DNA of 64,000 bases from Nocardia jinanensis (GTDB taxonomy: Bacteria; Actinomycetota; Actinomycetes; Mycobacteriales; Mycobacteriaceae): contig NZ_BMMH01000009.1 of NCBI RefSeq assembly GCF_014645735.1, positions 124,001 to 188,000 on the forward strand. Reading direction: 5' to 3'. Both the position numbers and the translations under genes were made by a program. Below, one piece after another: positions 1 through 7,385 of this stretch. Numbering within the stretch: position 1 is the stretch's first letter; every line of letters starts with the position of its first letter. The notes under the pieces were generated by a model, which did no database searches, was not told the origin of the DNA, and was given only the letters and a program-made list of their open reading frames with translations.

Positions 1-71
1 GCCAGCGCACCAAGACCAACGCGCGCACCCGCAAGGGCCCGAAGCGCACCGTCGCCGGCAAGAAGAAGTAG
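1..71 (+). CDS. rpsM: 30S ribosomal protein S13, C-terminal fragment
   Basis: Only the last 22 codons are inside the window; the frame starts at base 3 and ends at TAG 69-71. The basic tail (KTNARTRKGPKRTVAGKKK) is typical of the S13 C-terminus, which reaches toward the P-site tRNA in the small subunit head. It lies 10 bp before rpsK, the usual order of the alpha operon (rpsM-rpsK-rpsD-rpoA-rplQ). The gene is cut by the window edge, not broken. Confidence 0.9.
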   Translation, partial: QRTKTNARTRKGPKRTVAGKKK

Positions 72-81
72 GGGATAAGCG

Positions 82-495
82 ATGCCTCCGAAGTCACGGG
101 CCTCCGGCCCGAAGAAGAGCCAGAAGTCGCGCCGCAGGGAAAAGAAGAACGTCCCGCACGGCCACGCGCATATCAAGAGCACGTTCAACAACACGATCGT
201 GTCCATCACCGACCCCTCCGGCAACGTCATCTCCTGGGCGTCGTCGGGCCATGTCGGGTTCAAGGGTTCGCGCAAGTCGACCCCGTTCGCCGCGCAGCTG
301 GCCGCCGAGAACGCGGCCCGCAAGGCGCAGGAGAACGGTGTGAAGAAGGTCGACGTCTTCGTCAAGGGCCCCGGTTCGGGCCGCGAGACCGCGATCCGTT
401 CGCTGCAGGCCGCCGGCCTGGAAGTGGGCACCATCTCCGATGTCACTCCGCAGCCACACAACGGCTGCCGTCCGCCCAAGCGGCGTCGCGTCTAA
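82..495 (+). CDS. rpsK: 30S ribosomal protein S11
   Basis: Encodes 137 aa, the usual length for S11, a platform protein of the 30S subunit that lines the mRNA exit path. Visible family features are the basic N-terminus, the segment HIKSTFNNTIVSITDPSGN (about residues 29-47) and the C-terminal TPQPHNGCRPPKRRRV. Its ATG follows a GGGGATA stretch. It sits between rpsM and rpsD in the conserved alpha operon, so it should be cotranscribed and under ribosomal-protein control. Nothing unusual was seen. Confidence 0.97.
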   Translation: MPPKSRASGPKKSQKSRRREKKNVPHGHAHIKSTFNNTIVSITDPSGNVISWASSGHVGFKGSRKSTPFAAQLAAENAARKAQENGVKKVDVFVKGPGSGRETAIRSLQAAGLEVGTISDVTPQPHNGCRPPKRRRV

Positions 496-517
496 GCGGG
501 AAGGAAGGTAGAGCACA

Positions 518-1123
518 ATGGCCCGTTACACCGGACCCATCACCCGCAAATCGCGTCGCCTGCGCGTCGACCTGGTAGGCGGTGACCAGGCTTTCGAGCG
601 TCGCCCCTACCCGCCCGGCCAGCATGGCCGCGCGCGCATCAAGGAGAGCGAGTACCTGCTCCAGCTGCAGGAGAAGCAGAAGGCCCGCTTCTCCTACGGC
701 GTCATGGAGCGGCAGTTCCGCCGGTACTACGAAGAGGCCAACCGCCTCAAGGGCAAGACCGGCGACAACCTGCTCCGCCTGCTGGAGACCCGCCTGGACA
801 ACGTCGTGTACCGCGCCGGACTGGCCCGGACCCGTCGTCAGGCCCGCCAGCTGGTCAGCCACGGCCACTTCCTGGTGAACAACAAGAAGGTCAACGTGCC
901 TTCTTTCCAGGTCACCCAGTACGACATCATCGATGTCAAGGAGAAGTCGCTGGCGACCCTGCCGTTCCAGGTGGCGCGGGAGACCGTCGGTGACCGTCCG
1001 GTCCCCGGCTGGCTCCAGGTCATCCCGGGCCGGCTGCGCATCCTGGTGCACTCGCAGCCGGAACGCGCGCAGATCGATGTACCGCTGCAGGAACAGCTGA
1101 TCGTCGAGTACTACTCGAAGTAA
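518..1123 (+). CDS. rpsD: 30S ribosomal protein S4
   Basis: Encodes 201 aa, normal for S4, a primary 16S rRNA-binding protein that starts 30S assembly. The N-terminus MARYTGPITRKSRRL and the S4 RNA-binding region (LDNVVYRAGLARTRRQARQL, followed by VSHGHFLVN) are clear. An AAGGAAGG ribosome-binding site precedes the ATG. It is 22 bp after rpsK and 119 bp before rpoA. In many bacteria S4 represses its own operon translationally; no such RNA structure was established here. Confidence 0.97.
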   Translation: MARYTGPITRKSRRLRVDLVGGDQAFERRPYPPGQHGRARIKESEYLLQLQEKQKARFSYGVMERQFRRYYEEANRLKGKTGDNLLRLLETRLDNVVYRAGLARTRRQARQLVSHGHFLVNNKKVNVPSFQVTQYDIIDVKEKSLATLPFQVARETVGDRPVPGWLQVIPGRLRILVHSQPERAQIDVPLQEQLIVEYYSK

Positions 1124-1242
1124 TTTCGAGTCCTACTCGGCGTAACGGCTGCGCCGCTGGTGCGGGTCGTCGAGGTGACGGCCCGCACAACCCCTAGACG
1201 AGGCGTCAAATAGCGGGCGCCCAAAACAGGAGGATTGATCCC

Positions 1243-2301
1243 ATGCTGATTTCCCAGCGTCCGACCCTCACCGAAGAGGTCATCGCCGACAACCGGTCGA
1301 AGTTCACCATCGAACCGCTCGAGCCGGGTTTCGGTTACACCCTCGGTAACTCGCTGCGGCGCACCCTGCTGTCCTCGATCCCGGGGGCCGCGGTGACCAG
1401 CATCCGCATCGACGGTGTTCTGCACGAGTTCACCACCGTGCCCGGGGTGAAGGAGGATGTCACCGACATCATCCTGAACCTCAAGGGCCTGGTCGTGTCC
1501 TCGGAGGAGGACGAGCCGGTCACCATGTACCTGCGCAAGCAGGGTCCGGGGGCCGTCACCGCCGATGACATCGTGCCGCCGTCGGGTGTGGTCGTGCACA
1601 ACCCGGATATGCATATCGCCACCCTGAACGACAAGGGCAAGCTCGAGATCGAGCTGGTCGTCGAACGCGGTCGCGGTTATGTCCCGGCAGTGCAGAACAA
1701 GGCGACCGGTGCGGAAATCGGCCGGATCCCGGTGGATTCGATCTACTCGCCGGTGCTCAAGGTGACCTACAAGGTCGAGGCGACCCGTGTCGAACAGCGC
1801 ACCGACTTCGACCGGCTCATCCTGGATGTGGAGACCAAGAACTCCATCAGTGCGCGGGACGCGCTCGCCTCGGCGGGCAAGACCCTGGTCGAGCTGTTCG
1901 GCCTGGCCCGTGAGCTGAACATCGAAGCCGAAGGCATCGAGATCGGCCCCTCCCCGGCCGAGGCGGATCACATCGCCTCCTTCGGGCTGCCGATCGAGGA
2001 TCTGGACCTGACGGTCCGCTCCTACAACTGCCTGAAGCGCGAGGGTGTGCACACCGTCGGCGAGCTGGTGGCGCGTACCGAATCGGATCTGCTGGATATC
2101 CGTAACTTCGGCCAGAAGTCCATCGACGAGGTCAAGGTCAAGCTGCACGCGCTGGGCCTCTCGCTCAAGGACAGCCCCGCCTCGTTCGATCCGTCCAGCG
2201 TGGTCGGCTACGACGCGAGCACCGGAACCTGGTCCGACAGCGGCACTTTCAGCGATAACGACGGCGGCGAGCAGGACTACGCCGAAACCGAACAGCTCTA
2301 G
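1243..2301 (+). CDS. rpoA: DNA-directed RNA polymerase subunit alpha
   Basis: Encodes 352 aa. The N-terminal assembly domain (residues about 1-230, with TLGNSLRRTLLSSIPG) dimerises and nucleates core polymerase assembly. The C-terminal domain (about 250-320, with LDLTVRSYNCLKREG and FGQKSIDEVKVKL) contacts UP elements and activators. A long acidic tail follows, as in related actinobacteria. AGGAGG lies 9 nt before the ATG. The 119-bp gap after rpsD could hold an extra promoter but none is convincing. Confidence 0.98.
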   Translation: MLISQRPTLTEEVIADNRSKFTIEPLEPGFGYTLGNSLRRTLLSSIPGAAVTSIRIDGVLHEFTTVPGVKEDVTDIILNLKGLVVSSEEDEPVTMYLRKQGPGAVTADDIVPPSGVVVHNPDMHIATLNDKGKLEIELVVERGRGYVPAVQNKATGAEIGRIPVDSIYSPVLKVTYKVEATRVEQRTDFDRLILDVETKNSISARDALASAGKTLVELFGLARELNIEAEGIEIGPSPAEADHIASFGLPIEDLDLTVRSYNCLKREGVHTVGELVARTESDLLDIRNFGQKSIDEVKVKLHALGLSLKDSPASFDPSSVVGYDASTGTWSDSGTFSDNDGGEQDYAETEQL

Positions 2302-2350
2302 GCCGTCGGGGTAGGCACCCCGGAGCGGCCTCAATCAAGGAGAACCCACA

Positions 2351-2884
2351 ATGCCCAAGCCCAAGAAGGGTGCTCGCTTCGGCGGGTCGGCGTCGCACCA
2401 GAAGGCGATCTACGCCAATCTGGCCACGGCGCTCTTCGAGCATGGTCGGATCACGACCACCGAGGCCAAGGCCAAGGCGCTGCGCCCCTACGCCGAGAAG
2501 CTGGTCACCAAGGCCAAGGCCGGTACGCTGGCCGACCGCCGCGAGGTACTCAAGGTGATCCGGAACAAAGACGTCGTGCACGGTCTCTTCGCCGAGATCG
2601 GTCCGTCGTTCGAGGGCCGCAGTGGCGGCTACACCCGGATCATCAAGACCCTGCCCCGCAAGGGTGACAACGCGCCCATGGCGATCATCGAGCTGGTCCG
2701 GGAACAGACCGTGACCAACGAGGCCGATCGCGCCCGCCGGGTCGCCGCGTCCAAGCAGGCCGAGGAGAAGGCCCCCGAGGCCGAGACCGAAGCCGAGGCC
2801 CCTGAGGCCGAGACCGAAGCGGCGGCCACCGAGGCTCCGGCCGAGGAAGCCGCGGCCGACGAGAAGACCGACGACAAGGCGTGA
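2351..2884 (+). CDS. rplQ: 50S ribosomal protein L17 with acidic C-terminal tail
   Basis: Encodes 177 aa. Residues 1-120 are the conserved L17 core (MPKPKKGARFGGSASHQKAI), which sits near the peptide exit tunnel. Residues about 135-177 form a low-complexity Glu/Ala/Thr tail with two near-identical EAETEAEAPEAETEA blocks, an extension common in actinobacterial L17 but absent from the roughly 127-residue E. coli protein. AAGGAG precedes the ATG. It closes the ribosomal operon and is followed by two strong hairpins. Confidence 0.96.
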   Translation: MPKPKKGARFGGSASHQKAIYANLATALFEHGRITTTEAKAKALRPYAEKLVTKAKAGTLADRREVLKVIRNKDVVHGLFAEIGPSFEGRSGGYTRIIKTLPRKGDNAPMAIIELVREQTVTNEADRARRVAASKQAEEKAPEAETEAEAPEAETEAAATEAPAEEAAADEKTDDKA

Positions 2885-2892
2885 CCCGCCTG

Positions 2893-2920
2893 CCGTGGAC
2901 ACGGTGATCCGTGTCCACGG
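2893..2920 (+). terminator. hairpin after rplQ
   Basis: Perfect 12-bp stem CCGTGGACACGG / CCGTGTCCACGG with a 4-nt loop, 8 bp after the rplQ stop. There is no real U-tract. It probably ends or attenuates the ribosomal operon transcript. Confidence 0.7.
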
Positions 2921-2928
2921 TTCGTCGA

Positions 2929-2963
2929 TGAGCCCGCCGCCCCGTCCGGGGCGTGCGGGCTCA
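2929..2963 (+). terminator. second hairpin before truA
   Basis: Stem of 9 bp (TGAGCCCGC / GCGGGCTCA) continued by 6 bp (CGCCCC / GGGGCG), with one bulged T and a GTCC loop. It ends 23 bp before the truA start. Directly following the first hairpin, it may act as a tandem terminator or set truA read-through. Confidence 0.6.
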
Positions 2964-2986
2964 TCCCATTTCCGGAGGAATGTCTG

Positions 2987-3898
2987 GTGAGCGAACACGA
3001 ACGCCGCGCGGAGAACGGCGCCGCCGAAACGACCGGGTCGGCCACGCGGCCGGATCCGGACCGTGCCCCGTCGCGGTTCCGGCTGGACATCTCCTATGAC
3101 GGCACCGAATTCCAGGGCTGGGCGCGGCAGCCCGGGTTCCGCACCGTGCAGGGTGTGCTGGAGGAGTCGCTGGGAAAAGTACTGCGCGAGCCGGTGCAGT
3201 TGACGGTCGCCGGCCGCACCGACGCCGGAGTGCACGCCGAAGGGCAGGTCGCGCATTTCGACACCGCGGCCGAGGTCGACGCGGGCAAACTGGTCCACCG
3301 GATGGCCAAATTCCTGCCCAAGGATGTGCGGATCACCGGAATCAGGACGGCTCCCGCCGAATTCGACGCCCGCTTCTCGGCGGTGCGCCGTCACTACGTC
3401 TACCGGCTCACGACCGCGCCCTACGGCGCCGATCCGCTGACCGCGCGCAGCGTGGTGGCCTGCCGCCCCGTCGATCTCGAAGCCATGCGGACCGCCTCGC
3501 ACGCCCTGCTGGGTCTGCACGATTTCGCGGCCTTCTGCCGCCGCCGCGAAGGCGCGACGACGGTCCGCGAACTACAACGCTACGACTGGGTGCGGGAGGG
3601 AGACCGGCTGAACGCCTACGTGAGCGCCGACGCCTTCTGCTGGTCGATGGTGCGCAGCCTGGTGGGCGCGGTGCTCGCGGTGGGCGAGGGCCGGCGGACA
3701 CCGGAATGGGTCGCGGGGCTGCTCGCGGAAAGGAGCCGGTCGAGTTCGGTAACGGTGGCGCCGGCGCACGGGCTGAGCCTGGTCGCGGTCGACTATCCGG
3801 CGGACTCGGAGTTGGCCGCACGTAACGCGCAGACCCGGGAGGTACGCGCTGTGTTTGATTTGCCCCGCCTGCGGCGGGGCGGGGCGGGGCCCTATTAA
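2987..3898 (+). CDS. truA: tRNA pseudouridine(38-40) synthase TruA
   Basis: Encodes 303 aa from a GTG start with GGAGGA 7-13 nt upstream. TruA isomerises uridines 38-40 in the anticodon arm of many tRNAs. The catalytic Asp lies in GRTDAGVHAEGQ (about residue 80), and RFSAVRRHYVYRL, DFAAFCRRR and CWSMVRSLVGAVLAVGEG are family motifs. About the first 30 residues are a charged, low-complexity extension. The last 16 or so codons (from about 3848) lie inside an intergenic palindromic repeat, and the TAA stop falls in that repeat's TATTAA bulge. The native C-terminus has probably been replaced. Location after rplQ matches mycobacteria. Confidence 0.95.
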   Translation: MSEHERRAENGAAETTGSATRPDPDRAPSRFRLDISYDGTEFQGWARQPGFRTVQGVLEESLGKVLREPVQLTVAGRTDAGVHAEGQVAHFDTAAEVDAGKLVHRMAKFLPKDVRITGIRTAPAEFDARFSAVRRHYVYRLTTAPYGADPLTARSVVACRPVDLEAMRTASHALLGLHDFAAFCRRREGATTVRELQRYDWVREGDRLNAYVSADAFCWSMVRSLVGAVLAVGEGRRTPEWVAGLLAERSRSSSVTVAPAHGLSLVAVDYPADSELAARNAQTREVRAVFDLPRLRRGGAGPY

Positions 3899-3973
3899 CC
3901 CCGGTTCTTCACTCCTTCGCTCAGTCGCTGCGCTCCTTCGCTACGTCGCTCCAGAACCGGGGCGGGCCCCGCC
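3848..3973 (+). repeat. structured palindromic repeat, copy 1
   Basis: The element starts with GCTGTGTTTGATTTGC. A small hairpin follows: GCCCCGCC (3862-3869), loop TGC, GGCGGGGC (3873-3880). Then comes a large hairpin: arms 3883-3892 and 3899-3908 pair with 3964-3973 and 3953-3962, 20 bp in all, interrupted by TATTAA opposite a single C. The 44-nt loop holds two imperfect direct repeats (CTCCTTCGCTCAGTCGCT and CTCCTTCGCTACGTCGCT). Copies lie at 7094 and 48218. It overlaps the 3' end of truA. Confidence 0.9.
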
Positions 3974-4331
3974 TACTGAGGTGGACTATCCGGAGTGGGC
4001 GGAAGGTTCGTGTAGGCGTGCACTCCGACCAGCCTGGATGGGCTCACGACTGTGTAGCCGAACACCATGGACGGCCGACCGGACGTGCTCGGTCGCCGCG
4101 CTCCTTCGCTCTGTTGTTCCAGAACCGGGGCGGGCCCCGACCATCGACGCGGACCACCTGTAACAGACGGCAGCTGAGCTTTTCCCCGACAATGGGTTTC
4201 GATGGCGCTGTCGACGGGTGCGCGCACGGGCCGCCCGTTCACGCCGTCGGCCGGTCGGCCGTACGGGGCCGGATCGCGGGGATATGGTCGGGGCTGGAAT
4301 AGGTCCCCTCGACGACAAGGTTGCGGTAGTT
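3974..4331. other. non-coding stretch after truA
   Basis: No convincing gene. It carries flank shared with repeat copy 3 (GAGGTGGAC.ATCCGGAGT just after the stem), the half repeat at 4092-4139, and about 190 bp of unassigned sequence before the next start codon. A promoter for the following oxidoreductase is expected here but was not identified. Confidence 0.6.
4092..4139 (+). repeat. half copy of the palindromic repeat
   Basis: Matches the right half only: GCGCTCCTTCGCT, then AGAACCGGGG (4121-4130) C GGGCCCC, which is the right arm of the large stem without a left arm. It looks like a decayed or partial copy 120 bp after copy 1. Confidence 0.75.
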
Positions 4332-5159
4332 ATGACGATCGATCTCGGACGATACGGCGTATGGCGCTACTACAAGCTGTTCACCCCGGAAGCGGCGGCG
4401 GAACTCGAGCGTCTGGGCTACGGCGCGCTGTGGCTCGGTGGCTCGCCGACCCCCGACCTCCCGGTCGTGGAGGACCTGCTGGCGGCCACCGATACCCTGA
4501 AGGTGGGTACCAGCATCGTCAACATCTGGACCGCACCCGCCGAAGCGGTCGCCGAATCCTTCCACCGGATCGAGCAGCGGTTCCCGGGCCGCTTCGTACT
4601 CGGTATCGGCTGCGGCCATCCCGAGGCCGATAAGCCCTACCGTTCCCCCTACGAAGCGCTGGTCGAGTACCTCGACGCACTGGACGCCGCCGGGGTCCCG
4701 GTATCGGGCCGGATGCTCGCGGCCCTCGGGCCCAAGGTCCTGAAGCTGGCGGCGGACCGTACCGCGGGTGCCCTGCCGTATCTCACCACACCGGAACACA
4801 CCGCTCAGGCCCGTAAGGCCGTCGGTGACGCACTGCTGGTTCCCGAACAGAAGTTGGTCGTGGACACCGATCCCGAGAGGGCCCGCGCCACCGGCCGCGG
4901 GGTAGTGAAGATGTACCTCGGCCTGCGCAACTACACCACCAACCTCCGGCGCCTCGGCTACACCGACGAGGACATCGCGGAACCGGGCAGTGATCGCCTG
5001 CTCGACGCGCTCGCCGTGCACGGATCCGCCGAACAGGTCGCCGAACAGGTCCGCGGCCATATCGAGGCGGGCGCCGACCACTTGGCCCTCCAGCCCCTGA
5101 ACGAGGACTACCTGGCCACGCTGCGCGCCTTGGCACCGCTGCTCACCCAGCAGACCTGA
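4332..5159 (+). CDS. LLM-class F420-dependent oxidoreductase (TIGR03620-like)
   Basis: Encodes 275 aa from ATG 4332. The luciferase-like fold is suggested by MTIDLGRYGVWRYYKL at the start, LERLGYGALWLGGSP, the TLKVGTSIVNIW strand and GRFVLGIGCGHPE. These are typical of actinobacterial enzymes that use coenzyme F420 or flavin; the substrate cannot be told. It is short for the superfamily but matches the TIGR03620 type. An in-frame upstream extension (from 4218) is Arg-rich and unlike the family, so it was not used. It converges on the CsoR-type gene. Confidence 0.8.
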   Translation: MTIDLGRYGVWRYYKLFTPEAAAELERLGYGALWLGGSPTPDLPVVEDLLAATDTLKVGTSIVNIWTAPAEAVAESFHRIEQRFPGRFVLGIGCGHPEADKPYRSPYEALVEYLDALDAAGVPVSGRMLAALGPKVLKLAADRTAGALPYLTTPEHTAQARKAVGDALLVPEQKLVVDTDPERARATGRGVVKMYLGLRNYTTNLRRLGYTDEDIAEPGSDRLLDALAVHGSAEQVAEQVRGHIEAGADHLALQPLNEDYLATLRALAPLLTQQT

Positions 5160-5170
5160 TCCGATGCGCG

Positions 5171-5195
5171 GGGCCGCTCGGTGTCCGGGCGGCCC
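5171..5195. terminator. possible bidirectional terminator hairpin
   Basis: A 7-bp stem GGGCCGC / GCGGCCC with an 11-nt loop lies between the convergent oxidoreductase and csoR-type genes. There is no T-tract; the location is the main support. Confidence 0.4.
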
Positions 5196-5207
5196 ACCGG
5201 GGAGAGG

Positions 5208-5552
5208 TCAGGAACGAACGAGCCGCGCGATCGCGTCGGTGGCTTCCTTGATCTTGGCCTCGGCATCCGGGCCACCGGCGACCGCGGCGTCGACCACGCA
5301 GTGACTGATATGGTCCTCGAGCAGGCCCATCGCGACGGCCTGCAACGCCTTGGTCATGGCGGAGACCTGGGTGAGGATATCGATGCAGTACTTCTCCTCC
5401 TCCACCATCCGCTGCAGGCCGCGCGCCTGGCCCTCGATCCGGCGCAGCCGTTTGAGATAGTCGTCCTTGGCGGTGATGTAGCCGTGGCCTGCGTGATCGT
5501 GGCCGGTAGTCGTCTCGCCGGCGGATCCCGCCGGGGTGGATTTGGATGTCAC
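5208..5552 (-). CDS. csoR: CsoR/RcnR-family metal-sensing repressor
   Basis: Encodes 114 aa from GTG 5552 with GAGGAGA upstream. The family are helical DNA-binding tetramers that release DNA when they bind Cu(I) or related ligands. The core YLKRLRRIEGQARGLQRMVE is diagnostic. The Cys-His-Cys copper triad is present: Cys in EEKYCIDIL, then His and Cys in EDHISHC (spacing His-x3-Cys). The N-terminus has an extra His-rich stretch (TTGHDHAGHGY). No copA, copZ or ricR-regulon gene is adjacent, so targets other than itself are unknown. Copper is the best guess; the protein was not tested. Confidence 0.88.
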   Translation of the reverse strand: MTSKSTPAGSAGETTTGHDHAGHGYITAKDDYLKRLRRIEGQARGLQRMVEEEKYCIDILTQVSAMTKALQAVAMGLLEDHISHCVVDAAVAGGPDAEAKIKEATDAIARLVRS

Positions 5553-5589
5553 CGATTGTCTCCTCTGCGCCGGTCGAGAGGACCGTTCA

Positions 5590-5627
5590 TACCCCCCTAG
5601 GGTACATGCCGCGGCGGGGCTTGTCAG
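5590..5627 (-). promoter_or_regulatory. csoR promoter with CsoR-type operator
   Basis: Palindrome TACCCCCCTAGGGTA (5590-5604) matches the G/C-tract inverted repeats bound by CsoR proteins. Read leftward, its TACCCT half serves as a -10 (5599-5604), 17 bp from a CTGACA -35 (5622-5627). This arrangement implies autorepression. Confidence 0.65.
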
Positions 5628-5679
5628 GTACGGGCCCTCGCCTGTGCGCCCAGGGGCCGGACGCGGAACAATCGAGACC

Positions 5680-6489
5680 ATGACTTCCCAGGATCGGCCC
5701 GCGCTGGCCGTCATCGGCGGTAGTGGATTCTACGATTTCTTCGACGGCGCGATCGACGCGGTCACGGTGAGAACCCCCTACGGAGACCCGAGCGCCCCGA
5801 TCGCCGTGGGCGAGGTGGCGGGCCGCCGGGTCGCGTTCCTGCCGCGCCACGGAGCACGCCACGAATACTCCCCGCACACCGTGCCCTATCAGGCCAATAT
5901 GTGGGCCTTGCGCTCACTCGGCGTACGCCGGATCTACGCACCCTGCGCGGTCGGCAGTCTCCGTCCCGACTGGGGACCGGGTGCGGTGGTCATCCCCGAC
6001 CAACTCGTCGATCGCACGTCGGGCCGGCCGCAGACCTATTTCGACGGTAACGGTATCCACGTCTCCTTCGCCGACCCCTACTGTGCCGATCTGCGCGCCA
6101 CCGCGGTGAAATCCGCCGACAGCGCCGTGCACGTCCACCCGCACGGCACCATGGCCGTCATCCAGGGTCCGCGCTTCTCCACCCGGGCCGAGAGCCGATG
6201 GTTCGCGGCCCAGGGCTGGGACCTGGTCAATATGACCGGTTATCCGGAAGCGGTCCTCGCCCGCGAACTGGAGATGTGTTACGCGGCGATCGCGCTGGTC
6301 ACCGACCTGGACGCCGGTGTCACCGAAGGCGAAGGTGTCCGCGCCGCCGATGTGTTCGCCGAGTTCGAACGCAATATCGGGCCGTTCAAGGAACTCGTCC
6401 GCAGCGCGGTAGCCGCGGTCGCGGATACCGAGACCTGCGAGCACTGCCGGGTCCACGCCGGGGTCGCGCTGCCGTTCGAACTGCCCTGA
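5680..6489 (+). CDS. mtnP: S-methyl-5'-thioadenosine phosphorylase family protein
   Basis: Encodes 269 aa. The enzyme cleaves methylthioadenosine (or a related purine nucleoside) with phosphate in methionine salvage. Motifs are VIGGSGFYDFF (phosphate loop), LPRHGARHEYSPHTVPYQAN, QGPRFSTRAESRW and NMTGYPEAVLAREL, all typical of MTAP/PNP class enzymes. NMTGYPE favours methylthioadenosine-type over plain purine nucleoside specificity. No ribosome-binding site is obvious; AACAAT lies 7 nt before the ATG and could be the -10 of a leaderless transcript. It diverges from csoR. Confidence 0.85.
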   Translation: MTSQDRPALAVIGGSGFYDFFDGAIDAVTVRTPYGDPSAPIAVGEVAGRRVAFLPRHGARHEYSPHTVPYQANMWALRSLGVRRIYAPCAVGSLRPDWGPGAVVIPDQLVDRTSGRPQTYFDGNGIHVSFADPYCADLRATAVKSADSAVHVHPHGTMAVIQGPRFSTRAESRWFAAQGWDLVNMTGYPEAVLARELEMCYAAIALVTDLDAGVTEGEGVRAADVFAEFERNIGPFKELVRSAVAAVADTETCEHCRVHAGVALPFELP

Positions 6490-6520
6490 TCCGATCCCGC
6501 GGTCCGGCCCGGGCGCGGGT

Positions 6521-6526
6521 TAGTCT
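6521..6526 (+). promoter_or_regulatory. putative leaderless -10 element
   Basis: TAGTCT lies exactly 6 nt before GTG 6533, and no Shine-Dalgarno sequence is present. TANNNT at this spacing is the usual layout of leaderless transcripts in mycobacteria. Confidence 0.45.
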
Positions 6527-6532
6527 CGTCCG

Positions 6533-7093
6533 GTGGATACGCCCCTGCGACTCGAGGTGATCATCGCCAGCGTCCGGCCCGAACGCTTCGCGCCGGTGGT
6601 CGCCGACTGGTTCGTCCGCACCGCGCGCACCCGGCCCGAATTCGATACCGGCGTAATCGATCTGCTGGACACCCCGCTGCCGCTCGATCTCACCGGAACA
6701 GCCGCCACCGCGGGCTTCCGGGAAAGACTGGCAGCCGCGGACGCCTTCGCGGTGGTGACCTCGGAATACAACCACGGCTATCCGGCCTCGGTGAAAACCG
6801 CGTTCGACAGCGCGAAGCACGAATGGCGGGCCAAACCGATCGGTTTCGTCTCCTACGGCGGACTCTCGGGCGGATTACGCGCGGTGGAACAACTCCGCCA
6901 AGTGGTGGCCGAGATCCATATGGTCTCGGTGCGGGAATCGGTCAGCTTCCACCGGGCGCGTAAACAGTTCGACGCGGAAGGGAACACCGGGGACGGTGCC
7001 GCCATCGACGCCGCGGACCGGATGCTCACCCAACTCGCCTGGTGGGGTCGAACTTTGCACGACGCACGAGCCGCCGACCCCTACCCAGGATGA
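6533..7093 (+). CDS. NADPH-dependent FMN reductase family protein
   Basis: Encodes 186 aa from GTG. The flavodoxin-like fold is indicated by LEVIIASVRPERFAPVVADWF at the N-terminus (FMN phosphate loop), TSEYNHGYPASVKTAFD (flavin-binding NxG-type loop, about residue 80) and KPIGFVSYGGLSGGLRAVEQL. Relatives reduce FMN, quinones or chromate with NAD(P)H; the true substrate is not visible. Its stop codon is followed directly by repeat copy 2. It is transcribed toward the ESX locus and converges with eccE. Confidence 0.8.
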   Translation: MDTPLRLEVIIASVRPERFAPVVADWFVRTARTRPEFDTGVIDLLDTPLPLDLTGTAATAGFRERLAAADAFAVVTSEYNHGYPASVKTAFDSAKHEWRAKPIGFVSYGGLSGGLRAVEQLRQVVAEIHMVSVRESVSFHRARKQFDAEGNTGDGAAIDAADRMLTQLAWWGRTLHDARAADPYPG

Positions 7094-7218
7094 GCTGTGT
7101 TTATTTGCGGCGCCTTCGGCGCCGCGGGGCGGGGCCCTATTAACCCCGGTTCTTCACTCCTTCGCTCAGTCGCTGCGCTCCTTCGCTACGTCGCTCCAGA
7201 ACCGGGGCGGGCCCCGCC
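7094..7218 (+). repeat. structured palindromic repeat, copy 2
   Basis: Begins at the base after the preceding TGA. Small hairpin GCGGCGCC (7107-7114), TTC, GGCGCCGC (7118-7125); large hairpin arms 7128-7137 and 7144-7153 pairing with 7209-7218 and 7198-7207. Large stem and 44-nt loop are identical to copy 1. The small stem differs from copy 1 by two compensatory base pairs. Confidence 0.9.
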
Positions 7219-7385
7219 TACGAATGTCGACTGATCGGAGACAGTTCAGGATTGTCGGGTCTGCCGGTCCGTGGAGACGGGTGCCGGCTCGGTCGTGATG
7301 ATGAGGAAGTGTGCTCACCCGGGAAGGGCTGTGTTCATCGGCGTGCTCGGGTCGCTGTCCCGCGCTTCGGGACGCCGGCACACGG

